From NCBI GenBank assembly GCA_035041965.1, contig JAPYMA010001530.1:1-64000 (forward strand): DNA of 64,000 bases. The letters are read 5' to 3'. The notes under the pieces were generated by a model that ran no database searches, was not told the DNA's origin, and was given only the letters and a program-made list of their open reading frames with translations. This document shows, one piece after another, positions 24,741 through 53,600 of this stretch (positions are counted from its first letter, which is position 1; the number at the start of each line of letters is the position of its first letter). Both the position numbers and the translations under genes were made by a program. The stretch comes from Anisakis pegreffii (taxonomy: Eukaryota; Nematoda; Chromadorea; Rhabditida; Anisakidae).

Positions 24741-25640
24741 TGAGAACCAGTCTATTGACATACACAAAAGAGTATCAACTTAATGATAAAGTAAGAGCGT
24801 ACAAATGCTCCGAACCTGCTATATTTATTGTCCCAGGTTGATATGGTTACTGTCATTCATTACATTTACAAACTTATGAACTCGGATGCTCTCTTCTTCA
24901 GACATTTACTTTCTATCAGCAGTGAGTAAGCTATCGAAAAAAGTGACTCCACTAATCGCACATTCGCAGAAGAAATATTTTTGCTTTGCGAAAAGTACTC
25001 CGATAGTAGCGCTTTTCAAAAAGTAACGAAAGGTCTCTGCAAAAAGTACCGTCAGTCGGAGAAAATAACATTATTTTTCCCTAAAACGTCACTGAACAGA
25101 ATTATCTGCAAATCACCACTTTGGAATCCTCCCTTAAGATTTGCAACCACAAAATTTATTTGTCATTACGCCATCAAACACATGAAAATTTTTATTGAAT
25201 CATTTGACAGCAGATAATCACTTCAGCAATAATCACCAATCAATAATCAGAAAATAACCAAACGACGACAGCGAAATTCAAGAAGGAAAAGCAGTTAAAT
25301 GGCAACAGCTCACATTATAATTTCTCAAGAACGTCAGCACACTGAGCTTTTCATCTGAAATTCTAGATCGTTTGGATTTTATTGCATCGCTCAACTCATT
25401 CCCCTTATGGTGCAAATCAACGACCATCACATATATGTAGAAAAACTGAACATCTGTATGTAGAAAAGATTCGAAAATGAATTCGCAAAGCTTCCATCCC
25501 ATCTTATTAAACTGCTCAACTTCTAAAGTTTTGCAAAAAAAATTACAGCCAAACTGAGGAATTGTTTTACAATGAATGAGCTGTTTTTTACTTTTCAATG
25601 TGACTTTCTCGATAGGGGATCAATCACTGTGGTTCCATTT
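24741..25640. other. Intergenic, nothing recognised
   Basis: This 900-bp AT-rich interval lies between a dispersed repeat and the LINE relic. Short open frames on both strands (78-106 aa) have no recognisable domains and no supporting splice context. Confidence 0.5.
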
Positions 25641-25701
25641 TGATCCTAGCAAAATTGGTTAACTCACTAAGACAAGGGAGGCTACACCAGCTCTATATAT
25701 T

Positions 25702-26290
25702 TCGTTGAAATTACAAGCATATGGCATACAAGGTTATCTGTCCAATTAGATCCGAGGCTTTCCTACGAATTGTTTTAAATCAGTCGAAGTTGGTAATTCA
25801 TTAAGCTTGTCAGAACACATCAACAGTGGTGTTGCCCAAGGTTCCTTTCTAAGAACCCTTCTCTTGATTATCTTTATTAACGATATTCCAGAGTGCCTTG
25901 TTCTAGACGCAATAGGTTTCATTTTTGCGGACGGTGCTAAAAAAGGAAGGTCACGAACTAAAGCCAGTGTTTCGGGATGAGATATACATCAAATTGTAGA
26001 ACTCCTCGAGCTGATCACGAATATGCAAAAAATTTTTGCGAAGTACAAAGGGGACGCGAGATATTCGAGTTCTACAATTTCTACAAGAGTTCTACGATTT
26101 GATGTATATCTCATCCCGAAACGCTGGGTTCGGTTCGTGACCTTCCCTTGTAAGGTCTTCACCTAATCCAACAACTTAAAAACCCTATTTGATTCCATAA
26201 ACGAGTGATCAACATATTGCTTTTTACCGCAAGCTCCATGAAAACGAAATTGACAAGAACTGATCGGAGTAAATCTAACAATCCCCTCAA
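25702..26290 (+). pseudogene. Non-LTR retrotransposon reverse-transcriptase fragment, decayed
   Basis: From 25702 one frame reads SLKLQAYGIQGYL, then a TAG stop, then FKSVEVGNSLSLSEHINSG, VAQGSFLRTLLLIIFINDIP and FADGA. These match LINE RT motifs of the form KLxAYGIxGxLLxWIxxFL, [20 protein letters not shown] and the catalytic FADD. The second catalytic Asp of FADD is Gly, so the enzyme is dead. A 211-bp MITE interrupts the frame right after FADGA. Beyond it the same frame resumes with the continuation typical of this region (LKTLFDSINE), with further stops. No element ends were found. Expected function: none; it is a relic in the NALCN-NDUFA8 intergenic space. Confidence 0.88.
25940..26150. 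mobile_element. 211-bp foldback MITE with TA target-site duplication
   Basis: The arms of about 60 bp are inverted copies: left GGAAGGTCACGAAC...TTTCGGGATGAGATATAC and right GTATATCTCATCCCGAAA...GTTCGTGACCTTCC. There are only a few mismatches. TA dinucleotides flank it at 25938-25939 and 26151-26152. Taking one TA as the duplicated target makes the surrounding RT frame continuous, which independently supports the exact boundaries. The TA target suggests mobilisation by a Tc1/mariner-type transposase. It has no coding capacity. Confidence 0.9.
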
Positions 26291-26299
26291 AATATAGAA

Positions 26300-27594
26300 T
26301 CAGGAATTCATTCATTTTGTACTTCCGTGAATTGAAGCACAAAGTGAATGAATGCTTTTGAGAATACAAAGTGGAGTGAACGTTTTTGAAAGCCCAAGAA
26401 TTATACATCTTCATAGCGCAGTGGTTTTATCACAACTGGACGCACAACAGCATCACAGTTCAATTCCGCACCAAATAGGCGCACGCTACGATTATTCCGT
26501 TTGTGACGTGCTTTGATAGTGTGCAATATCGAAAACCAATTTAATCAGTCTACGTCGCAATTAAATTGAAATCGATGTTCGGCCATAGAACTTGGTAACA
26601 AAATCGTTTTGACGGGTGGAGAAGGTGCGGTTAACTAAAGATATTGCAGCATGCACGCATATCATTGCATCATCCCATTACCTGGAAGAATTTATGAAGT
26701 GTTGATTTTACTTCTGCAATGTCGGAAGACAAAGTGGTAAAGTGGTTGTGGTGCTCATTTTCGAGCAAAGCCGTTGCTGATCAATACCGCACCGGTGCAT
26801 CGCAGTTGTACGCGACTATTTCTGTTTGCATACTGCCCACTCGTGCAACAATAAGAATTTACCAGATTATTCAGCCTAATCTCCTCACGACTGTGATGTT
26901 GGGTCATATATGCTGGGGACAGTGGAGAAGCTTTTGCACTGAAAGACGTTGTTGAGTTCAATGTTTATTCAGGACGTTACATTTAAAGTTTTGCTAACAA
27001 TGAATATATTGTACACGTGAGATCACAGATTCTTTATGACTTTTCATTGATTATTGTTTCATATGTCATCACATCATTAACATCAACGTCAAGTACAAAA
27101 CCAGTAAGCTAGTGGATAAAATATCAGTGGAATGATGCAAATTTCTGATCTGATACATTGAGAATCCAGAATGAGTACAGATAATAGGAAGAGACTCAAG
27201 AGAAAGCGTGTGAAAGTTTGCGAATTTTGATCGCTGATTTATTACCGTAGCTCATTGTTCACCACGTAAAAGTCAGCAACACTTACAAATATTTCCTTTT
27301 CGACATATCATTATGTGATGGGATATTCTCGACATAATACTGTATAATGCACCATTCTATCATTTTGCAGAAAAGAAACAGACTGATACGGATGACTACA
27401 TCGAAAGTGAAAAAAGCGACTTTGAATGGTTTTTCATAATCATTCATGGAGAATCGGCTACACACTCCAATATATTGCCATCTATGAGCAAGCATGACAC
27501 TTTCAATACGTTCGAAGTGCTTTGTGTAACACTATCGAGAGCATTCATCATTGTCAACTGTAAACGCAGCTTTACATAATGATGAATGCAGCAA
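26300..27594. other. Intergenic 3' of NALCN; possible polyA signal, tRNA-like remnant
   Basis: No gene is recognised. On the minus strand AATAAA (plus TTTATT) at about 27238-27243 is roughly 350 bp beyond the NALCN stop and could be its polyadenylation signal. Near 26415-26475 an A-box-like TAGCGCAGTGG and a B-box-like AGTTCAATTCC occur at tRNA spacing, but the stems do not pair, so at most this is a tRNA-derived remnant. Confidence 0.4.
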
Positions 27595-43871
<16,277 letters not shown>

Positions 43872-44213
43872 GTTGAATGAATAATCAAGAAAAGCAATAA
43901 CTCTGATATAACTCAATGAGTTTTCATTGAATGCTCATCAGCGAATAATGTTCATTATAATGCTCAGTTCATCTCTTAACTTTTATTAACAGTAGAAACT
44001 GATGAGTAAGTGGTCTTTGCAAAGTGGTTATTTATTGCATACAGCTATGATGAATCGAATGATGTGAGTACATATTCTAGATTCGATTGAATTTCAACGA
44101 AACGTATTAAACGCTTATCAGCAGGCAAACAGATGTGCACAAATATAAAGAAAACGAATCATCGAGTACTTCTCAGTATTACAAACTTCATTTAATGATA
44201 TGATTATCTAGTA

Positions 44214-45231
44214 AAGTGATTAACGACCTTTTTCTACCCCCATATCCCTATAAAACTTCACGATATCCTTGCACACCCCACAACAATAGTTGGAGCGTCC
44301 TCGAATCGCTCACAACTAGTGTTCGTCGGGGAACGGGGTCCCCGTCGGGGACCCCGGCGGGGAACGCGAGGAGCGCTCCCCCCGCGCAATTTGCTCCCCG
44401 ACTTTTTTGCGGGGACCCCCCGTCCAATTTACTCCCTGCGGGGAACCCCCCGCGCAGTTTGCTCCCCGATTTTTTCGCGGGGACCCCCTCGTCCAATTTT
44501 GCTCCCCGACGGAGAGGACGAGCTACCCGTCCTCCCCGACGGGAAGGACGGGGAGCGCGAACCTTCCCGAATATCGCGAACATTTAACTGAAAATGGTGG
44601 AAGACAGCCGCAACACTTTCAATATTGTATTGTTTTTTGTTTTGAAATGTGAGTATAAGGTGTGCTTGAAAGAGAACTACTTAAAAAAGAAGAAAAATCT
44701 TTAAAAAATTGAAATTTTGTTTAAAAAATTAAGCTGAAATGCTCCCCGTCCTCCCCGTCGGGGAACACGGGGAGCGGTCATTCCCCGACGGGGTCCTCCC
44801 CGGGCAATTTGCTCCCCGAGTTTTTCGCGGAGACCCCCCCGTCCAATTTACTCCCCGACGGGGTCCCCCCCCCCGCGCAAGTTGCTCCCGGACTTTTTCG
44901 CGGGGAAACCCCCGTCCAATTTACTCCCCGCGGGTCCCCCACGTGCAAAAAATTGCTCCCCGACGAACACTACTCACAACAACCACTCCGCATCTCTCAT
45001 CCACTACAGTGAGCGTTTATGGTATAGACAAGTGTGTGTACCACTGGAGTACGTTCTAGCCTTTGCAAAAATATATACGTTAAAGTCCATCCTAGCCGAG
45101 CTCACGTACGCACGCGTTGAATTCTGTCCTGGCCTAGTTCAGTGCGTAAAAAATAAGACCTTACTTTGCATCCCCTGGAATAGCATCTGGCACCTATTGG
45201 GGGTGCGAGCACCGTCGACTGAGAAACCCTG
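44214..45231. mobile_element. Outer hAT-like insertion with 8-bp TSD, hosting a nested element
   Basis: The octamer ATCTAGTA occurs at 44206-44213 and again at 45232-45239. The right end immediately inside it reads ...GACTGAGAAACCCTG, i.e. CAGGGTTTCTCAGTC inward, a typical hAT terminus. The left end (AAGTGATTAACGACC) matches this only weakly, so the terminal repeats have decayed or the left boundary is misplaced. The inner element (44317-44972) lies inside. Without the inner element the outer one would be about 350 bp, a non-autonomous hAT. It has no transposase. Confidence 0.6.
44317..44972. mobile_element. Inner non-autonomous hAT-like element, 656 bp, GC-rich repeat interior
   Basis: The 16-bp terminal inverted repeats match exactly: TAGTGTTCGTCGGGGA at 44317 and TCCCCGACGAACACTA ending at 44972. 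They are flanked by an exact 8-bp duplication CTCACAAC (44309-44316 and 44973-44980). The 8-bp TSD and the TIR type indicate the hAT superfamily. The interior is very GC-rich: direct repeats built from CTCCCCGACTTTTTCGCGGG, ACCCCCCGTCCAATTTACTC and CCCCGTCGGGGA-type palindromes, with an AT-rich centre at about 44590-44735. The long open frames here (up to 123 aa) are by-products of repeat composition, not genes. Confidence 0.92.
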
Positions 45232-45239
45232 ATCTAGTA

Positions 45240-48200
45240 GGTTCATCAATCAGCATTAGCTGAGTATATGAATAAACGCATAATTGTGTTCAATCAATGA
45301 CACCAACCAGTGTGTTCTTCATTGAATGCTTCTGAGAATCAGTTTTCGCGTAATATTACAGAGATAAATGTCAAGGAAACTGCTTGATATCATTGAGCCG
45401 TACCACTCTCTTGCATATCATCTCCTTTCACTGCCGAACATACGGCAAAATCTCCTCGAAAAAACTGTATGTTTGTTTCACAACGCCGAGTACAGCTGAA
45501 TTTGACAGTTTTTGGAAATTATCTAATAGACTGTGAGGTGAAACTATTGCCGCATGGATAGACGCATCTGGTTGTGAGGAATGCATAATGATAGGTTGAA
45601 TTCCAACAATTTCAACAGTGAAAGGAAATATTCAGTAAATACACCGAAAATATTCACATATCAACATCAACAATAAGAAGGAATCAAAAAAAATGTAGCA
45701 GACAGAAGACTGAAAGAGCATCTCGATAATTGAGAAGACAGTGAAGGGGCATTGGATGGCAAGCGTGAAGAATAGAATGAGGAGAACCGAGCGTTCCTTA
45801 TCGCTAATGAAAGCAATTTGGAAACGTCTCTAATTGTTCTATTTCCACTAAATACATAAAAATAAATCGTTCATTAAATCCATTCCACTCGATAAAGTTC
45901 AAAGAAACGCTTTTGTAATAAATGTTAATCATTAGCAATGCACACGACTCAGAATCAAGATTCATTTTTCATTCGAAACATATCTTCAGTGAAACGATTC
46001 TGAAATACTTCCAATGATATATGATTGAATCTGCCAAAACCAATTATATATCGTCGCGTGATCAGCCAAAAATGTAAGTAATATCATCAGAATCAAACAT
46101 TCAAGCGAACATCGGAATGCAGCTGGTTCATCATTTCCGACCGTCGTAAAGGTTTATGTAATCACTTCATGATTCTACCAAGGCGTGCCTACTCATCACT
46201 AAGAGGACTAGAGGACATGACAAATGTGTGACATCGATTGCGAAAGAAATAGAAAAAGATCAAATATAGAACCAATGAATATAGAACTAATCAAATATAG
46301 ATGAACATGTTGAGTTTATCGGTTCAGTGACGACCTCTTCAGTGATAGAATCCTATGCATTGTTGTGAATATTCTTCAAGAATGATGTGAAGAATCCTCC
46401 TGAATAGCACTTAACAACCGCTGCATAAGTATCCGATATTGCTCAAGTAATGATAGTTACTACTTCGGAACTGAGAAAGTTTTTTTTCATTCACAAGTTA
46501 CAGCATTTTCGAGCATTCATCACAGGAATTTGCATGAACCAATAACAATAATTGTCCACAGCCGTCCATTGTACACATCATATATTTATGAAACGATTAT
46601 GCAACAGAAAGAAATCCAATAACAAAGATTCATTCCATTGTGGTTTGCGTGGTTGAGAGTCCAGAGGAGTGCTGCTTGTTAGCAATAAAGCATAATGTAT
46701 GGCTGAACCGTATCCGCATGGGACAACTCCGTATACATTTCGCGAATAAGTGAATAATTCTATGGCAAAATGGACAAAAATTTATTGGATGTACGCAACG
46801 AATCAGCATAACTTTGTAAATGAAGTTTGTAATGATGACTTATCATGGCTGCTGCTTTGCTTTATAAGATAACAACAGAGTACATCAAGCATTGCTTAGC
46901 GATGCTTGATTCTTCTTGTTGGCAGCTCATGAATTCAGTTAAATACTCAGATAAATTCATGAGTCGCTAACGGGCCACTGATAGCTTGTTTCGCGCATAG
47001 TGAATTCGAATTTATTCAAATAACGGGAATCAACAGGAAGACACTTGCTTGTTGCGTTGGACTATCAGCAAAGCAACATCGTTTTGAGGTTTATTAAATA
47101 TGCATGAGATGAATATTTAATAGAAGTAATCTATTTAACTCGCGATCAGGTCACCTCATTATACACCTTCTATCAACTGCATTTTCGAACCCTTCTGCTT
47201 CATCCTCTTTCAACTTCGCTATAACATCACAGTACATGTCTGTCTCATTGACGACTGCGCATAATCAACGCACATATTCAGTGAGCGAGCACTGCATAAA
47301 AACACGCGAAATAATTTAAAACCTTTGAAATGGATGCAGCTGTTTATTTAATGGTGTGTTCATAGAAGTTGCAGCGAAGTTTCATCTATCAGCACTTATA
47401 TTATTTGATCTTCATGTATTTCAAAATCAAATACTTCGAAAAACTTACCGCTGAGTGCCGACGAACATTTGCGGTGGTCGTTGAAAGGTGCATTATTTTG
47501 ATGCGTACAAAAATGTCAAATTCAATGAGTAACAATCAGCAGTAAGGATCACGTGTTCGCATCACCTGATCAAATAGGTTAGTATTTAGTGAATCGAAAG
47601 GCAAAACACTCGTCTCGTAATGCGATTCAAATCACTACCAAGAAAAGACGGCAACTTGGAATATCGTTCATTTAAGTGAGTCTATTTGATCCATTTGACT
47701 CACGATATGGTGAATGCTCGATGACAACTAGAACTGTATCTATAGTCTCATCCTACAATCACTGCCATTTCTTATGATTACAGTGACTATAGAATGCTAC
47801 GAGTTCTACAAACTATTCTACCACGAGCTCGGTGAGCATGAACATCCTAGCCCGTTTGTGACTCGAGGAAATGCTTCAGGAAACAAAACTGTCAAGCACA
47901 CATAATCTTGAAAGACACGTTCTGATGGCTTGTGCTGAGGAACTAGTGGGCCAGTTTTTGATTGATTCAGAATCGAGAGACATTTAAAAGGACACAAGTT
48001 TAGGTGAACGGTAGGCGCATTAAAAAAAGGACTGAATTCAAGGGATTACCTAAGTAAAGCACAAGGGATGATCAAAATGAAATGTTGAGAAGTTGGAGTG
48101 AGAGGAGAAATGCGAATTGAAGTGGATTGATTCATCGATGCATTCGTATCTACTTCAATAAATTAAGTGAATATTGGTAAGACAATGAACAGACAATATA

Positions 48201-50383
48201 GACACATTTATCTGCAGATGTATGTGCTTTTTGCGAACATTGAATGAAGAAAATGGTTGTGTTCTGATCTAAGTACAACGGAATAAATAGAATTTTAGAT
48301 GGAGCAAACTAATATTCAAAGCGATCGCATAAAAATATTCATTCATCTAAAGCAGCCAATCAGAAACCTTACAACAAATAACAACGAAGAAAATTAGTTG
48401 AGTACAAATAGCCAGAAGGTTTTATTTTGTTCGAAATTCAGCACCTACTAGCACATAAAACTGAGACTGTCTGGAAAGTGTGTTGTTAAGGATCACTAGG
48501 AAATCTGCCAAAGAGCAACATATCAGCTGGAAATGCTCACTCTGATCTAGTACGATTCTTTTGATACGATATTTTCGTTTTATTTGAAGTACTTTCGATG
48601 GTTTTCAGCTTCGGCTGCTCCTCTAATTGATGTGTAAAGTAAACAGTAAATTATTACTACCGAATATGTCATTAAGAAAAGCTAAACGAAGTCAACCCGC
48701 AAATAACGGCCGTCATTGAACGAATACCATGGGAGTATGTTCAAATAGAAATTTGTTACTTTGGTGATAAGTGGTGAAGTGAAAGTTAGTTCGAGAAATT
48801 TGCTGTTGAGCGTTTGTGTATTCAAAGAAATAAGGGACAGATACGCGCAACGAATCGAGGGTTGTGCACAAATGAGATAACTATAAAGATGAAAGCAGAC
48901 ACAAATGAATTCCGAAAAGATCAGAGATATCAGTAATGAAGTGAAAATGGACAGTGCACTTAATGAGAAAATTTGATTCCCATTTCTTTCCTTAATGCGA
49001 CCCGAAATCAGTTTTTACTGGAACTTTCTGGTTGAGTGCTTCGTTTTATTGGCAGTATTCTTTGAAAGAAAATTTGGTGTGTTCTAGACTGAGAAGTGTA
49101 AAAAATGACTGGCTCTTGTGTTCATTTGAAAACGACATTGAGGTGCAGCAGTTCGATATGATATTTCTTTTAAAGTGAATGCAAATGCTCAGTAGTAAGC
49201 AAGTTCTCTTTTTTTCTAATGGCTGCCTGTGAAAGCAACTTCACTGAATAATTGTGAATGGCTTTGAATGCATAATCCAAAAGGGTATAGAATTGATGAA
49301 TGTGTCTGAATAAAGAGCAATTACTTTGTCATACGCCGATAAACGTATCATTCCATTTTGGTGTGCTAGCCAATTCTGGACTTTGTGTTGGTGAAGGGAT
49401 CATCAAGATATCTCTTCAATTAGTGGTGAACAGTGCACAGGAAATGCTGAGCGCAATATTCTAAGGACATGCAACAGTTTACGGCATAATTCGAGTGATG
49501 AGAATTGAATTACATAGGAAAATATTCGTGAACTTATGACGATACCAGTCGTACACTCAACAATACTCGATGAATTTTGGAAGCTGACAAGTTCAACAAT
49601 TCAAACCACTCCTCAATTAGGCATCTACAAAATTATAGACTATATGTCTATTCACCTCTCGAAATGAAATGCTGCATAAATCTTATCGGTGTACGAGTAA
49701 ACGAAAACGTCCACTTCAGTTGAATGGAATTCAAATGCTGATGATCTCTTATCCCATTATCAGCTTACATTTGAATAATAATTTTTCAGCAGATATTCTC
49801 CAAAAAGCACTTTCAATTGAAGCATTTTCAAAACGCAGAGTCGGACTGAACGATGCAAACGGAAAACTGTTATGTTCACGTATATCCTCATTATATCTTC
49901 TGTTGCTTTCGATGCATTCATCATAATCAATTTATTGGCCATCTCATCGTCAATTCACTCGTATTCTAACGTCTTCATAAAATTAATATCCTCGCTCAAA
50001 GCCAAATATTCAATGCTTTCCTTCCATTAATTATATCAAAACGAACGTGTTCGCACCCATCCACTGTATGCACACATCCTCTTTTAATATGTCACCGCAA
50101 CGTAGAATCGATATATCGCGTTCACTATTCGCTAAGACGCCGTTATACCTGCATTCATCAACTGATCATAACCTCACATTTTCAGGTGATTGTGAGTATG
50201 TGTGAATGGCAGATAAAGATGCTAGTTCGGATGCAATTGAATGAATGTGATGGAATTATTCATCAGAGAGGACCTAAAGGACATTTAATAGCTTTGGTAA
50301 CTAGACAAAGAACATTTGAGCCCACGTGATATGATGCTCTTGTGAATCTCACATACATATTTGATTTTGCCCCTTTCCCATAT
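45240..50383. other. Intergenic or distal 5' region of NALCN, no gene recognised
   Basis: This AT-rich DNA has stops in all frames and no open frame with a recognisable domain. Around 46256-46300 there is a small local duplication of AATATAGAAC/ATCAAATATAG words. It could be NALCN regulatory DNA or a long intron of a gene outside the window. Confidence 0.5.
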
Positions 50384-50391
50384 TATTAGAT

Positions 50392-50601
50392 CAGGGGTCC
50401 CCATAGGATAGAAATTACACATTTTTGGTAATTTGGGATGTCAAGCTGGTAGTTGAGAGGATCGGGAAATTAGTTCTGATATTACGCGTGGAAATAGTAA
50501 ACTATTGTAGCGGGTGGGGTGGGGGGGGATGAGGAGTGGGGGTAATGACTATCTATCAGACTATCGGATGGGTAATGGAGTATCCAGCGTGGGGACTACT
50601 G
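50392..50601. mobile_element. 210-bp hAT-like MITE
   Basis: The left end CAGGGGTCCCCA and the right end TGGGGACTACTG (inward CAGTAGTCCCCA) match at 10 of 12 positions. The flanking octamers TATTAGAT (50384-50391) and CATTGGAT (50602-50609) agree at 6 of 8 positions, both differences being transitions, as expected of an aged 8-bp TSD. The interior has a G-run tract near 50514-50552 (G-quadruplex candidate) and no coding capacity. Confidence 0.75.
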
Positions 50602-50609
50602 CATTGGAT

Positions 50610-53600
50610 GGTTCATAGCAGCACTGTACAAAAAATAGGGAAATTAAGTGGTTAGAACGATATTTTTTCAATATCACATGACCGTCTTCATACCACTGAC
50701 AATAATATCAATTCTATCAGTTCGGTGGTTCTCGCTATCGTGTGACATTAAGCATAGCAATATTGGAGTTTGATTTCAACCCTCAGAATGTTATGAATCC
50801 ATTAATTTCAACGGGACCAAATAGTTTTATTTCAGAAGATATTAACTCCTCGGATCCAACGAACTACCTTCTAAATTCATTCCTAACTTATCGGAATACC
50901 ATAAGAAGTGTATGATGTAAAAGACCGATTGATAGAACATTCGAAGTTATTTGGGAAGAGCATTCTTTAAATTCAGTGAATTTCTGATAAATAGTGCTTC
51001 GGCGCATTTGTCTTTCTTTCTAATTCCAATAGTATTTCGAGAGTTTCAATCCGAAAAAGAGTACACTTTCAGTCAGAATCTTTTTAATCAGAATGACATT
51101 TTCAATCACATTTTTAGTCATCAATTATTGCCGTTGCAAGAATGCGGCAGAATCGTTTTGATAAATTCTTGACTCCCATCGGGATTGAACAGTTAATTTT
51201 CACATAAATTTGAATCGAAATTTGTTCCAACCCAAACGAGCACACAAAGCTCAGAAATGATAAGTCCCGGCGGTGAACACTTTTGCGTTCATTGCATAAA
51301 ACCGTGAAAATAAGGAACTTTTTGATGGCAGTGGGTGGAGTGAACCAAGCGATTTTTTTTTTGAATGAATTGAGCGTGAACGGATATTCGAGTTGGTGAA
51401 TTATAATGGCAGTTAGTTTCATTGCGAGCTGCAGCGAGAACCTGTTGGAGGGAAAGAAAACGTTCAAATTAAACGAAGTCAAAAAAGTGAATTGACGAAT
51501 TAATGGGTAATGAACAAACAGAGAATGAACACTGAACGCAAAGTAATTCATTACAAAATTCAGTTGAAAAAATGATTGAAAAAGCAACTCAAGCAACATC
51601 CACAAAATTGTAGTTGAATTCGAAAAGTTCAGAGAAAGAGTATGAGATCTGAAAGGCAATATGAGTTGAAGTGAGTGCTTAAAAAGAAGCCGAGAGAGTG
51701 GCACTGAGGAGCAATGGATTAAATAGAATTACATCCATCCAGAGGAACGCCATTTAAAACTGGTTAATACGTGCAGTGTAGGAATGATGATGAGGAAAAA
51801 TGAGTGAGAAGAAACAACATATGAAAGAACAAAATTTTACGCGAATTTGCACAAAAACATCATTTAACTTTATTCCATTCATCGATATGTGTGACGTTCA
51901 TTGAAACTGCTTACAAATGTTTTGAACAACTAATTTGATAGATAAAAATTTTGCACACCTCTAAAATGAATATTTCGTTTTGATATTCTTTACAGTGAAT
52001 ATTTCATTCGGTGATATGAAGAAGCAAAAGTAAACATGCACACATTCATTAACAAATAATGAGTATGAATATTGTTTCGAGAGCAAACAGCTGCCGATGC
52101 CATATTTATTTATCCATATTTATGCTTCTGGCCATATTTATCGAGACTAGAAGTGCGATTGGATGAATTTATAGCACAACCTGCATATAGTTCCCTCTTA
52201 TAAAGAATTCGAATGTCATTGCTAAAAAACGTTACGAAAATAATTCGGGTCGAATGACCGAATAAAAGTGTTTATGAAAATGATACAAACGAATCGACCT
52301 GCATCCATCTTGCTTTGATGAAACCGAATGAAATTTGAATTTCATTCGATATGCTGCTGATCGAGATACAGGGTAACTTATACCTTGAGTTTTAGAATGA
52401 GATGATCAAGTGAATTACACAAGGCAAGAGGTTGTTAAAGCTATCCGAGAATAACGCAAGACATACATATCTCGTGGTATTTCTTGAGTCAGTTTTAACG
52501 ACACTTTGAAGTTAGTGGCAGTTATCAGTATTAGGAGCAGAAAGCAGTTGACAAATTGTATCGGATTTATAATAATCCGTGCGAGTGAGCAAACCAAATA
52601 GCAATGTTATGCCATTAACGAGTTGGGTATTTCTTTGAATTTGGCTGGATCCGTACTTGTTTCCATGAACCAAACTAAATCCTGTTTGAATAAGTTGATT
52701 GAATGAGTTTCTAAAGTCAATTTCAGAATGTACTCAACTGTCGTTTCCAATCAACATTTATTAATAACTTCCGCCAATTTTCTTCCCTATTGATTATCAG
52801 TTTCAAAGAACGCAAATCGGTCACGATTGTGACTCGTTAAGCGCTTATCACAAAACATGAATCAATGTTCGTATACAAATCTGGAATAAAGCGAGAGCAT
52901 GAAACAAATGTGACAAGTACGTATTATTATGAGCAGAATTCAACAAATTTGAAAAAAACTGCGTGGAAAACTTCCAAAATAAATGAGGTTTTCTAGCAAC
53001 GATGAACGCAAATCTGTTAAGACTCATTTAATTAAACGAAAAACTAACAAATGGCTGCATGAAAATAGATGATAATTGATGGTTCAGTTTATGCATGTGC
53101 ATATTACAAACTAATCAACGAAATTCAGATGGTGCCTCCCATATCCCCACTTCCATTAACATCACTCAATCACTCATTGCTCCAGGCTAATATTTTGTGC
53201 TATCGAAAGTCATTATTTGCCGAACAAATCTAAACATATTGCAGTGAGCAATGCATGGAACTAAATCGTGCATAAACATCGCATACTATTCATTCGATGA
53301 ATCTTAATTAACATCTTCTCAATTCAGTAGTGATTCAGTAAGGAGCATAAATTTTCTCTGACAATGAATAATTATTGTTCGAACGCATCAGAATGCTTGA
53401 CCAGCAGCAATAACGTGTGAATGTTCACTTTGTATGAGATTTTCATAAGCCGTTCAATCAAATGATGATGACATCGATTTGATGATATATGTGAGCGACG
53501 AGTTTTCAAAAAATTTTCGCAAAGGTAGTGATGACTGCATGAGTATTCCGAAATAAATTGATAAACGGATCAAAACCAGGAGAAACGAGGGTGTGCAATC

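Noticed and set aside
24741..25260. Open frames in the NALCN-NDUFA8 intergenic region as genes
   Set aside because: They are short, with no start context, motifs or splice sites, and are consistent with chance.
26413..26480. tRNA-like sequence with A-box and B-box words
   Set aside because: The acceptor, anticodon and T stems do not pair. At best it is a degraded tRNA-derived remnant, so no tRNA was called.
44216..45232. Several overlapping open frames of 67-123 aa on both strands in the GC-rich block
   Set aside because: They exist because the GC-rich repeats lack stop codons. They are Pro/Arg/Gly-rich in all frames and lie within a TIR-bounded transposon.
51114..51704. 196-aa minus-strand open frame, the longest in the track-sized range
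   Set aside because: Its composition is dominated by Phe, Leu, Ser and Asn from A/T-rich sequence. It has no motif, no splice context and no recognisable family.
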